DNA of 64,000 nucleotides from Procambarus clarkii (taxonomy: Eukaryota; Arthropoda; Malacostraca; Decapoda; Cambaridae). Positions 42,769 through 53,833 of the stretch are shown here, piece by piece. Under the pieces are notes generated by a model. It was not told where the DNA came from and made no database searches. It saw only the letters and a program-made list of their open reading frames with translations. A program made the translations under genes and the position numbers. The stretch is taken from positions 36,076,259 through 36,140,258 of the forward strand of contig NC_091193.1 of the NCBI RefSeq assembly GCF_040958095.1, in the 5' to 3' direction. Numbering within the stretch: position 1 is the first letter of the stretch; each line of letters begins with the position of its first letter.

Positions 42769-43774
42769 TTGAGTGAGAGCAGCCACACCCAGCCAGTCTC
42801 CCTCACTCCAACATCTTACTCGCCAACATTGCTCCTCCCACCATATTGTTATAGTTCTTATTACACATGTTCTATATACCTATCTACATGTTTTATTTAC
42901 CAGAACTATGCAAGTAAGCCGGTATTGTGTCCAAACAGTACAGTGGCCACCATACACTGCATGAAAAATCACACAGCAGACGACGCTACGATTACGTCAC
43001 CTCCCTCACCAAAATAGCTCCTCTCAACATTCTCCTGTTGCTGTTCTTACACTATATACACACACTATATATACCCATGTACATATGTGTTGCCCATAGT
43101 GAACCACTAAGCTAGTATGGTGAGCAAAACAAGAGTGGCAGCCACACACACACAATTGAGGCTACCTCAATTCTCGCCCTCCCTCCCTCATCAAAATTCC
43201 TCCTTCCACAATACTACGCACAACGCTAATTATAACCACAATCCTGCTATTATCACAATCCTGGTCACTAATTCCTGTAAATGAATAATTGACCACACGT
43301 TTATTTTGAAAAAGAACCTAAGAAATCATTTGAAGATTCCTAGATGAACGAAATAATGCTCTGGTGCTGTGGCTAGCGCTGTGAACATCGTGAACAGCAT
43401 TGAATCACTGATATTTGAACATTGTACCCAGTCATTATCACACTCAGGCTCTAATATAACACTAAATAATACAATTTATATATATATTTTGACATTATTA
43501 GGCGATGCTGTGGTCACATGCTGAACAGCAGTGCTGTGCGCTCATGCTGCGAGCGCCAGCCTTGGTTGCTCACACACTACTGAGGCTCCCACACCCGGGA
43601 ATGTGGACCACGATTTTTTTTAAAGATGGCGTCTGTTTACAAGAGCCCTGAGGAAGCTGATGTGAACCCCATGTAGCCGCGGGAGTTTTGAATGGAACGT
43701 GAAAAATACAAATACCCGGAGGCGCGTTGCGCAAACCAGACGTGAGCCTGCAGGCGCGTTGCGCAGTTTAAGGG
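42769..43774. other. Right part of the piggyBac-like element, no gene seen
   Basis: Non-coding sequence with TATATATA stretches and a short palindromic GC-rich segment near the right end (two copies of GGCGCGTTGCGCA at about 43722 and 43753). Nothing coding is supported. Confidence 0.5.
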
Positions 43775-44086
43775 TTAAATGAAAAATACATTCATGTACA
43801 AACATCTAGTGTGCCCATTTTTATTAGGTCTACTGTTCATTTTTATATGAGAATAGACATATGATTATTGGAGTTGTTATTGTGTGGAAATATATAATGA
43901 GAATTGATGACATTATTAATAGTTTTGATTTTTAAAATTAGGCACCCCCCAAAAAATTCCTGGCTCGTACTAATGTGAGGTTTAATTTAAGGTAAATAAG
44001 TTAATAAAGGATGATTCTGACTTTAATTATATACAGTTATAATTACCCTCAACATCTCAATGGTAATAATGATTTAAGTAAATAAA

Positions 44087-44379
44087 GCCAGTGACAAGTC
44101 ACAGAAGTACAGCCAGTGACAAGTAAGTCAGGCAGAACAAGCACACCCAATGACAAGTCAGGCAGAACAAGCACACCCAATGACAAGTCATGCAGAACAA
44201 GCACAGCCAGTGACAAGTCATGCAGAACAAGCACAGCCAGTGACAAGTCAGTCAGGCAGAACAAGCACACCCAATGACAAGTCATGCAGAACAAGCACAG
44301 CCAGTGACAAGTCAGTCAGGCAGAACAAGCACACCCAATGACAAGTCAGCCAGAACAAGCACAGCCAGTGACAAGTCTG
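44087..44379. repeat. Minisatellite, ~30-bp unit, about 9-10 copies
   Basis: Units of the type AGCCAGTGACAAGTCATGCA GAACAAGCAC alternate with ACCCAATGACAAGTCAGG variants, some with an extra AGTC. Long chance frames on both strands come from the repeat. Confidence 0.85.
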
Positions 44380-44631
44380 GGCTAAGTTTTTATAATTGCT
44401 GTTATACAAAGCTTAAAAGAACAAGAGGTCATAAAGTTTTTGTGATGATTAAAAATTTTTTAGAAGAGTTGTTTTTTCAAGGATATTTTCATCAATATAT
44501 ATCAAAGGTTAGAAGAGCTTTAATTAAAAATTAGGTAACTGTTACTTTAAGCACTGTAATCTGAATGAAGTTCATCTTGTGGGTGAGCTGATAGATAATT
44601 TATTACCAAAGTTTTCTTAAGACCTCTATCC

Positions 44632-44784
44632 TTAACAACTTTCCAAGTGTTTTTTTTTAAAGCTGGTCTCCTTATTTCTTTTTGCCTGATGCTCTTTCAA
44701 CTGCTGTACTTCGTCCCGTAGGTAATTTAATTCTGTCCTCAGAGCTTCAACTAAAACCAATAGTTCAATCATTAAAACATCCAT
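44632..44784 (-). CDS. Short coiled-coil frame, probably a frameshifted remnant
   Basis: 50 residues from ATG 44784, with a heptad-like MIELLVLVEALRTELNYLRDEVQ start and a Lys-rich end. A run of A's near 44650 interrupts it; in the next frame a further ~30 codons are open. Small, AT-rich, no family recognised. Confidence 0.25.
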   Translation of the reverse strand: MDVLMIELLVLVEALRTELNYLRDEVQQLKEHQAKRNKETSFKKKHLESC

Positions 44785-45184
44785 AATGTATAATAAATAG
44801 CTTTAAAACGGAGGAGCTTTGGCTAGCACACTCTCTCAGTCTAGGATGAAAGTAAAATGTTCCTCGAAAAAAAGGTTTCATTTTATTCTTTTGTAACAAA
44901 AAAACGTATTATATTCTCGAAACTCCACTACACCCAGCTTCTACATTCGAAGGACTTTGCTGCATATGGTAAAAATATTTCATACTATTATAGTTGCACT
45001 TGAGCTTTAGCAGATTCCAATTCTTTAGTAGATATATAAATTTGTTAATTTGTACTAAAAAATATATACAGTACATGGTTTAACTAATTCAAATTATTCT
45101 TTTATTTATTTATAAATCCTACTGACAATGAAGAAAATTTTACTTTCCATGTCTATAAATTTAACAATGAAAACCAACTAAATT
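44785..45184. other. AT-rich intergenic region
   Basis: No supported gene between the small coiled-coil frame and the end of the Ser/Thr-rich gene. Confidence 0.45.
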
Positions 45185-45208
45185 TTAACAACTATTTTTC
45201 TTTTTTTT

Positions 45209-45239
<31 letters not shown>

Positions 45240-46385
45240 AATGATGATGATGATGATGATGATGATGATAATGTTGAGGAGGAGACTGACAAAGTCAATG
45301 GGGTTGGAGGTTCTTCAGATAATATTGGGAATGATTGTTTTATAGTTTGTATAACCAAATATTTTATTCGCTTTGCAGAAAGTTCTTCCTCCTTTTTCTT
45401 TTTCTCTTCCTTCTTCTTCTTCTTTTTTTTCTTTTCTTCCTTCTTTTTCTTTTTCCTTTCTTCCTTTTTCCGCTTCCTTGTTATTTTCTCATCTTGGTTT
45501 GAAAGAGATAATAAACTCACTTCCCTTGTTATTTTCTCATCTTGGTTTGAAAGAGATAATAAACCCAAAGTGGATGATGAATTTCCAGATGTGGATCCTG
45601 CTCCTGAGATAGATGGTGACACTGTTGGTGGCAATGAATGTACATGCTTTAAATTTCCATCAGCATGTATCTGAGGTACATTGTAGCTTGTATCTGTATT
45701 TGAAAGCTGTTGATCTTTAGATACCAATAATTGTTGTTGTTGTTGTTGTTGTGGTTGATTAACATATACATCTTCATTCCAATCTGAACTTGAAATTGTA
45801 TTTAGAGATAAACCCAAAGTGGGTAATGGATTTCCTGCTCCTGAGGTAGATGGTGACACTGTTGGATCAAGGAATGTCAATGAATGTTCATTATATAAAT
45901 TTACATCATCTACCGGAGGTGCATTGTAATAGGTATTTGAAAACTGTTGATCTTCGTGTACCAATAATTGTTGTTGTTGATTAACATATGCATCTTCATT
46001 CAAACCTGAACTTAATATTGTATTTTCAGGAAACGACACCATTAGTTGTTGATAATCATTATTAATTGATTCACCTGTTTTACTACAATATTTGTCAATT
46101 ATATAAGTCAGATCTGTTTCTTTTTCTTCTTCTTCTTCTTCAATTTGTATGTTAGGTTGATGATAATTACACTTCAAATTGGCTGCTGGTAAATTGGTGG
46201 TTTCTGATATTAGTTGATAATTTGAGCTTGAAGTAGATGGCAAATAAATGTTGTTATTTTTTTCTCCTCTTGTGGTGTTAGTTTCTGAGGGAAAGAGGAC
46301 ATCAATGAAATCAGGAATTTGATCCAAAAAATCTTCTTCTCTATGTTGTTGCTGTTGTTGTTGTTGCTGTTGTTGTTGTTGTTGC

Positions 46386-46416
<31 letters not shown>

Positions 46417-46604
46417 GAACATGATGAACTCCATTTTCCTGAGTTTTGTTTGCAATTCTTTTAAATGTTGTTATATTCTTCTTCACCTTATTTTCCAAAA
46501 CTGATTCTTCATCATCAGATTCCAAAGCAGCAGGAGCAGGAGTGGCAACGATGGTGGTCAGGGTAGTACTAGTAGTAGTGGTGGTGGTGGTGGTGGCACT
46601 AGTG

Positions 46605-46653
<49 letters not shown>

Positions 46654-46779
46654 AAGTAGCTGATTTATCTAAATCTTTGTTTGTCAATGACCCTAATTCT
46701 TCCTTATTGCCTGTATCATGCTCATTATTATCTTCTTTACTGTTATCACTACCACCATCATCATCATTATTATTACTAT

Positions 46780-46816
<37 letters not shown>

Positions 46817-46822
46817 GCCACC

Positions 46823-46869
<47 letters not shown>

Positions 46870-48149
46870 CACTGCCACCACCATCACTACTACTGTTACT
46901 GTTACTGCTGCTGCCTCTACTGCTGCTGCTTCTTATGCTGCTGCTGCCTCTTCTTATGCTGCTGCTGCCTCTTCTGATGCTGATTCTTCTGCTGCTGCTG
47001 CTGCCTCTTATGATGCTGATGTCTTTTCTGTTGCCACTTCTACTTCTGCTGTTTCTTCTTTTTCTATCATCTTCATTATCCTTATCATCATTATCATTAT
47101 TTATCTCCTGTAATAATAATGATGTAGTTGCTGATTCAGTAATGTTAGTTGTAGTTTTAGTGACTGAGGGAAGAATATTTTCATTTCCTTTGTTTTTGAA
47201 TAAATTCCTGATTTGTATACCTAAAAAGTAGTCTTCTAAAACTTCCCGTTTATCTTGATGTATAAAACCAGATGAAATTATTTTTTGTATGATAATTCTA
47301 GATAATCTATTCTTATCTATATCACAATTCTTATACTGAAATTGGTTCTTAATTATGTAATGTAAACTTTCCAGTATTATTTAAAAAGATTCTGTCACAT
47401 TCATATTCTTTGGAGAACATTTGGGTTTCACTTCATTCTTATGTAAGTCGATTATCTTCAGTATATTATTTCTATACTTTGGAAGTGGGAATTTTACTTC
47501 ACAGCAGTTACATTCCATAATTGGAATGATTTCATTCTTCAATCTAAACCCTTCATGTATGAAAGTTTGTTTATTTCTTGATATTTGAGTCTTTAAATTT
47601 TCATACTTGGTTTTAAATAAAAAGGCTGACTCTTCAAAAGATTTATCATCATCATCGACATCATCATCATCATCATCATCATGCTTATCCTTTTTTTTTC
47701 ATTGCCTTTATTATATATAATATTTCATTAATTTTATCTAATGTAGTTGTATATACTACAAATGGTGCTCTCTTACACTCATGATCTATTATTTTCTGGA
47801 ATGATATAAATATGCCATTACATTTTATGCAAATGTACCAACCATTGTTATTATCCATGTAAGAAAATGTGGATAATTTTTCCAACTGATCATTAGTTAT
47901 CCATATTTTATATTTTTGTTTATCTTCCAATTCTGGATAGGATGGGGAGATAAATTTTTTTATTCTCTTATGGTATTCTTGAACATAAGTCAGTGTTCTT
48001 ATACTAGAGTACAGATGAGTCCTCTTTAATATAAAATATTTAGGGAGACCATCATAGAGTTGTTCTTCTGATGTAAATGTGGTGGGTGGCTCATTGGGGA
48101 GTGGATCTCGACGATTCACGTTGTTCTTAATTGGAGCCATTGAAAACAA
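45185..48149 (-). pseudogene. Low-complexity Ser/Thr/Gln-rich protein with N-terminal zinc-binding-like segment
   Basis: The N-terminal frame (ATG 48149 to 47685) has CIKCNGIFISFQKIIDHEC, a C2H2-like or CCHC-like zinc site. It ends at an A run, after which another frame continues with an Asp-rich stretch and CNCC. Further down, Ser, Gly and Arg runs lead into the final frame (about 46740 to 45185) with poly-Thr, poly-Gln, Lys-rich and poly-Ser tracts. The pieces are collinear on one strand, so I read one gene of roughly 990 codons with at least one frameshift. Triplet repeats on the plus strand ((GTT)n, (GTA)n, (CAT)n) explain the runs. Unknown function; nuclear or regulatory activity would fit the composition only. 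Confidence 0.45.
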
Positions 48150-48447
48150 TAAAGCAGAAGAATCCCACAGGCTGGAGAATCATGCATGTGTATACAACTG
48201 GCATTGAGACAAGCTGTAGCTGGTTAGATACATCTTGTAGTTTTTAGGTTGTGCAGTGTGCTCACAGAGTAAATCCGAATCCTAAAACAAAGAAAAAAGT
48301 GTCACTTTTTATTTTATTCGTTTAACATAAAGATAAAATAATAGTATATTATGCTTGTTTAACTTTTTTTAAAAAATATATAAATTTAAACAAATATATT
48401 TAGGTCTAGATAATAATAAAAAAGTTCAAGGGTTAGTTGTAAAAACC
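48150..48447. other. Divergent intergenic region
   Basis: Separates the minus-strand Ser/Thr-rich gene from the plus-strand Fic gene. AT-rich with T and A runs; promoters for both probably lie here, but no clear motif stands out. Confidence 0.4.
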
Positions 48448-49206
48448 ATGGAATATGGTTTTTTAACTAATTTAATGAAACATGAAAATATTGGGATTTG
48501 GCCACACAACCAGAAGAAAACTCTAATCACTAATTGGAAAGTTAGAGAGGTTAGAAACTTACTAAGAGCAATAGAATATTTAAATTTCATTAGAGGTCAT
48601 AAAAAGATTAAGGAAGAGATAGTAGGAGATAAGGATATGTACACTTTATTAGGTTTAATTGATCTTGAAACTTGTGTTTTAAATTTACACAAAATATTAA
48701 TGAGAGGATTGTTATCACCCGAAAAATGTGGTTATGTAAGTACCAATATACGCTGTACAAAGATTAGTAATAACACAAGTGTCAAGGGTTTGTATGTATA
48801 TCCACATATCCATTCAATTCAGGATGGAGAAAATCGTATTTTGGCTATTTTGGACAATTACAATTCTACATTGACCCAAAAAATATTCACATTTTTAGGT
48901 CCAGAGGAAGAATTTGAATGGATTTTTAAATTAATTTCATGGTTTATCCTAGAAATGCTTACTATCCATCCTTTTTCAGATGGAAATGGTCGTTTGACAC
49001 GTCTTTTAGTCAATTATATATTGTCAACATTAATGCCATTTCCAACATCTATCATGGGGAATTTAGAATGGGCTATTATCCATGATCGAAAACTAAATAC
49101 AAAAAAACAACGCCCACCTCTTAACATACTCAAATTAGTAATTGAAAGTGTCTTGTTCAATTGGCGAATGTATTTTTATCTGTTATCTGTGGTCAGAAAA
49201 AAATAA
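48448..49206 (+). CDS. Fic-domain protein (putative AMPylase/nucleotidyl transferase)
   Basis: 252 residues, uninterrupted. HPFSDGNGRLTR matches the Fic core HxFx(D/E)GNGRxxR exactly, with the catalytic histidine at ~174, the acidic residue, the GNG anion hole and both arginines. Upstream are the usual Fic helices and a YVYPHIHSI segment where the flap would lie. Fic enzymes usually transfer AMP from ATP to hydroxyl side chains of target proteins. The inhibitory (S/T)xxxE(G/N) helix is not clearly present, so the enzyme could be constitutively active; this is inference. No signal or membrane segment. Its stop overlaps the ATG of the PIF-3-like gene by one base (TAATG at 49204-49208), suggesting a shared transcript. 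AT content matches the virus-like neighbours. Best-preserved accessory gene in block 3. Confidence 0.85.
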   Translation: MEYGFLTNLMKHENIGIWPHNQKKTLITNWKVREVRNLLRAIEYLNFIRGHKKIKEEIVGDKDMYTLLGLIDLETCVLNLHKILMRGLLSPEKCGYVSTNIRCTKISNNTSVKGLYVYPHIHSIQDGENRILAILDNYNSTLTQKIFTFLGPEEEFEWIFKLISWFILEMLTIHPFSDGNGRLTRLLVNYILSTLMPFPTSIMGNLEWAIIHDRKLNTKKQRPPLNILKLVIESVLFNWRMYFYLLSVVRKK

Positions 49207-49628
49207 TGAAACTTTATATTATATTTATATGTTTAATTCTTTATTCAATAATATTAAATTACATTTATAAGAAAAATATGAGTAATAATCCAAAGATAGA
49301 CTCTAATTTAATACTAATGTCACACCCTCCATATGAAAAGATTACAAGAGAGATGGATTGTACTATTAACAATATAGCATGCCAGAGAAATGAAGACTGT
49401 CAAACATTTTGCTCTTCTTCTTTAGGAGTTACTTGCATTAATAGTGTTTGTAATTATGACACTGATCATAAATGTTTAAATGGAGGATTTCCTATTAATT
49501 ATGTTGGGGAAACTAATTTAATAGCCACCATATGTGCTTGTATGGATAATGGACACTATATCGGTGAGCAATGTCAATACCAAAATTCCTTTCGACCAAC
49601 GTCTCACAAAAGCTTCCCTATTAGCTAA
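49206..49628 (+). pseudogene. pif-3: PIF-3-like per os infectivity factor, C-terminal frameshift
   Basis: Starts at ATG 49206. It has an N-terminal membrane anchor (IIFICLILYSIILNYIY) and then a cysteine-rich ectodomain with the PIF-3 spacing: DC, C-x5-DC-x3-C, C-x4-C, a C-x-NGG segment and a closing C-x-C...G-x-x-C. PIF-3 is a virion membrane protein required for primary infection through the gut in baculoviruses, nudiviruses, hytrosaviruses and nimaviruses. Around 49585 the frame shifts: the predicted end (SFRPTSHKSFPIS) looks unlike the family, while another frame continues through about 49650 into an A run. The assignment rests on anchor plus cysteine pattern. This copy is not intact. Confidence 0.62.
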
Positions 49629-49705
49629 AGACGGATGTATATTATTTTTAAGTAAAAAAAAAAAAAAAAAGATTTTCCCATCTATAAGTATACTACAATT
49701 TCACT

Positions 49706-51870
49706 ATGTTGCTCTTTAAAATGAATGATCGATATTATACTTATCCACTTATTCAAAATTATGATCCGTTAAAACGAACTTATCAAGACTCACATATCAA
49801 TCCCAATACTGGGACTTTTAATAAAATAACTCGTGATCTTCAAACTATAAGTTGTACTTCATCAAGAAAAAATAGGACGAGTTTATATGGTTTTGGATCA
49901 CTAACAGATATGTGTGGGAAAAGAGAAATTGATTTGATTTTATTAACAAATGGAACAGTTCATCATTTATATCGTAGATTTTGGGAGACAAACACTATAA
50001 GTGGTTCCCATGTCATACGTCTACCTAGTTTAGATTATATACATTTTATCTTGGATGTTGATTTAAAAAAAATGTGTACTCTTGAATCATTTCCTTTATC
50101 GACAGCTGAGTACCTAGAATATCTAACACTTAAACAATCAGGGTTATCCTTACAATTAACAACATCCATTGTTAATGGACAGATCTATTACAATACAAAT
50201 TATGTCATATATGAACTTGTTTCTCATATTGTTTATTATTTTGGTCTAGACTGGCTACCAATTTATATTTTAGGTAAATCACAAACGTTTACTCAAGGAT
50301 TTCATCTTGAAATACCCCACCTAACTCTTTCCTATTATGATTTTGCCCTAATGTCCAATTCATGTAAAGAACTCTTACCTACCCTCGTAGATATTACTAC
50401 CAATTATAGTATTTTTGGCTCTCAAAAAATTCAACTGCAAACACCTTTAAACGAAATGGACCACTTATTTACCATATGCGGTTTTCCACAAAAATAATAT
50501 TTACAATATGTCAAACTCACCACCCTCATATATTTTATCAAGTATGGGTGAAGTTTTTGACTTCTTTAATATCTGTAAATAAACCTTCATGAACCTTCAT
50601 CCATTAGAGGATTCCCAACTATTATCGGGTTGGATGATGATACATATGCTCTGGATGTTTTTCAGAAAAATGTTCAAACATTTATGCAAAACAAAGAAAA
50701 TATTGATGACGCCGAAAATTATTTTACTATATATGAAAATTATGATAATTCTAGGGAGAGAGATGAAGAAAAAATACCAGATATAACAGAAGAAGATTTT
50801 TTCATGTTTTCCAATGTTAACAATATTATCAATAAAATTATAGTGGGTTTATTTTTTGTTACACTTAGTAAGGAATATAAACTTTCTATATATAAATCTC
50901 TTCATTTTCAAGAGGAACAACAAGAAGAGAATAACCAACTCTTAATTATACTTGAAAAATATCCAAATAGTTTTATACATATTAACGAAATTCCGCATTA
51001 CCTGATTCTTCTTACAAATGACAATGACGCTGAGGCAAACTTTGACTACGATAAAATACAAATGACAGCAAATCGTATTGAAAAAGTGTTTACAGTTCAA
51101 CCTTTAAGGCAAACATCTATTCGTGGAACAGTTGCCAGTAGCAATATCAGTCGAGATACCAATTCTTTCCTGAAACGAATTCAGCCATTTACCATTGAAC
51201 ATATAACCCGTTTATGTTTGCAGAGTAAACAACATCTTCACACTGTCTTGTATCTTTTAGCATTGTTATATGTTAAAAAGATCCGTCAAAAGTCCCTGGG
51301 AATGACATTTCCTAACTACAATTATTTTATAGCCCAAATAATTAGAGATTTAAATTTTAATCACTTAGATACTGGACCACTTTATGAAATCATCTATCTT
51401 CTTAACCGATATCAGGAACACCAGCAAGTAAAAGAAGAATTAGAAGATTGGATAATTTTGTGTCTTCTAAATCTTCCAATTGTTAGTGATGTGATATCAA
51501 TGAAAGAAGCTTTTGATCTAGTAGAAAAAATTGATTCTCAAAGATTGGATTTTGTCATGAATATAAATGTGGAAGAGTTTGACAATGACACTTATCGGGT
51601 AGTACCATCAGCTAATAGTAATTCACGTCCTACTAAAATTCCTCGGATTATAATAGCTTTTTCTTTCCTACAGAATTTTGGTATAACGGAATATAACAAT
51701 TTTTTAGCTATATATAAACCTATTATATGTGATAAGAATTCGCACCAGATTAATGTTTGGGATAATACTACTAAGAAGTGGTCAGTAGCTAATAATCACA
51801 TAAATTCTTCTTTACTAGCACCAGACCTAGCTTACATTGCACGTCAAATTATTTTAATTGATAGCATACT

Positions 51871-51905
<35 letters not shown>

Positions 51906-52106
51906 CACAATTACTGGAAAATGAAATGTTTCTTTCACTTACCTTACCACCAACACCACTACAATCCAACAGCAACTTATTACCACCTCCTCCTCCGGTG
52001 TCACCTTCTCCATCATCCTCATCAACTTCTTCATCGAATTCAAACTCAAACCTTCCTTCTCCTTCAGCCAAAGGTAGAGTCAAAAAAAAAAACTACTGAT
52101 TCTACA

Positions 52107-52139
<33 letters not shown>

Positions 52140-53733
52140 TACAAGAAACGAAGTCTTATTCAGAATAGTCTTCTAAATTCTATAAAGAGTTTTTATGCAA
52201 ACATGAAAATCTTGGATATACCTCGATATTTTATTGCTTCTTCTCAATGTTATATCATCAGCGGCAGTAGCAGTAGTGAGATGAACCAAATTTTTTATAT
52301 CCTACCACTTCCCCTGTACAAATCATCAAATAATACAAATTCTGATACAAGACCAACTATTTATGATTGGAGTGAAGTATTGAAACTATTAGATCACATA
52401 CCAAAATGTACCTTTTTTATGCAGCAATGTAATCCAATATTAAAAGATATTCTACATTACGAAAGCGAAAAAAAAGAAATATTATAAGAAGTTGACAGTT
52501 GAAGAGAAACATAAAATTCTCTTACTTAGTCGTGAACAATATCATATAAACTTTATAGATCGATTTTGGAATGATGGTATGAATAGATTAGCTCAACTTG
52601 TCAAATATTATGTGCTAAAACATATGGTTACTTCTTTAGAATCACTAAACCGAGTTTCAGAAAATATTAATATAGAAAATAAATATCAAGATCTTCTTAA
52701 TAGACTCATTGAAGAATGCCGTCATGGGATAAAAAATCGTAAAATTCCAATCAAAGAAAGTATTTACCATCTAAATGCTATTTTAAAAGAAAAGCTAAAG
52801 GTAAATGGACGGTTTATACGAAAAGATGATGTTGTTGAACCAGTGAAACCTAATTGTAATTGTCAATTAGTTGATATTTTGTTAACACTAGCACAGATCT
52901 TTTGCTATGATGCAACTACTATGATTTATTTTTTTTCACTAATAGTAAAAGCATGCCATCGACAAAATGACAAGAAGATAACTTTGGGTATTGGAGATTC
53001 AAATTCAGGAAAAACTGCTTTATTAAATACTCTTACTCTAACTCTTGGTGATTTGACAGGTATTCTCTCAGTACATACAGCTCATAAGGGTCTCCAAGAA
53101 CGAACCCATGATTTAGGAAGAGGTGGAAAAATGGTTAGACTGTGGTACATGGATGAACTGAGTACGACTAAAACCCTTAATTCTCTGTTTTTAAAGCAAT
53201 TGAGCGGTCATGCCCAAATGTGGATTCGTCAAAACTATATGGATGGGGATACATATAATTTAGCAACACCTATTTTTTTGTTTGGCAACAATTGCCCAAC
53301 TTTCAGCGAATATGACTCAGCCTTGATGCAACGACTTCGTTTCATTTCATTCCATGCGCGGTTTGATTCTGAAGTGCCTACATCATTTCAATATTAAATT
53401 TTTCCCCAATTTCATCTCATGACTGATGATTGAAAGAAAAAGCGTCTGACTGAAGGAATGATGGCACTCTTTATTCATGCTAACTGTCATGATAAACTCA
53501 ATTCGCCCTGGTTTGTATCAATGAACCAGACTGTTAACTTTCTCACACTCCCAATTAACATTATGGAGGCAACTGAGTTATATTCACCAGAACGTGGAGT
53601 TGTAGCCCAAATAATGGAAGAGTGCCATCTGGTAGAGAAACCATATAGTGGGTTTATTACCCTACATCGTCTATCAGTTCTTTTGCGTAGTTTCCCCTAC
53701 GTAGTTTCCCCCGTAGTTTTAAATTTTTTTTAA
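49706..53733 (+). pseudogene. D5-type primase-helicase (AEP primase plus SF3 helicase), several breaks
   Basis: Collinear fragments of one large gene, about 1340 codons. The first frame (ATG 49706 to TAA 50495-50497) has an archaeo-eukaryotic primase layout: IHFILDVDLKK (D-x-D metal site) and later GFHLEIPHLTL (the histidine motif). Frame changes near 50500-50600 lead into a helical middle (50630-52099) ending in poly-Gln and Ser/Pro runs. Two more shifts lie in A runs at about 52082-52092 and 52468-52475. The helicase frame (52492 onward) has Walker A GDSNSGKTALLN, Walker B RLWYMDELS and the SF3 motif C IFLFGNNCP. It is broken by TAA 53395-53397 and TGA 53431-53433 in the same frame, and ends at 53733. 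The protein would prime and unwind DNA at the fork, with the PolB at the right edge. Two shifts are in homopolymers and could be assembly errors; the two in-frame stops are not. Confidence 0.8.
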
Positions 53734-53833
53734 TTTGGATGATTCGACTTTATTAAATTTAGAAAGTGTATGTAAAATTATTAAAAAATATTTTTTTTTT
53801 ATAAAATATATAAAAATAAATAGTATAAAATAA

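Larger units (their letters stand above)
37488..43774. mobile_element. piggyBac-like element with TTAA target duplication, carrying CR1 and satellite
   Basis: The left end reads TTAA|CCCCTTAACTGCG and the right end CGCAGTTTAAGGG|TTAA (43775-43778). This gives ~13-bp inverted ends starting CCC and a TTAA duplication, the signature of piggyBac elements. No transposase frame remains: the interior holds GC-rich non-coding sequence, the CR1 insertion unit (38022-42752) and more non-coding DNA. A non-autonomous derivative is the best reading. Confidence 0.7.

Noticed and set aside
46446..47231. Plus-strand Val/Leu-rich frame and its overlapping Thr/Tyr-rich partners
   Set aside because: Produced by triplet repeats; the minus-strand reading has unique N-terminal sequence on the same strand and is preferred.
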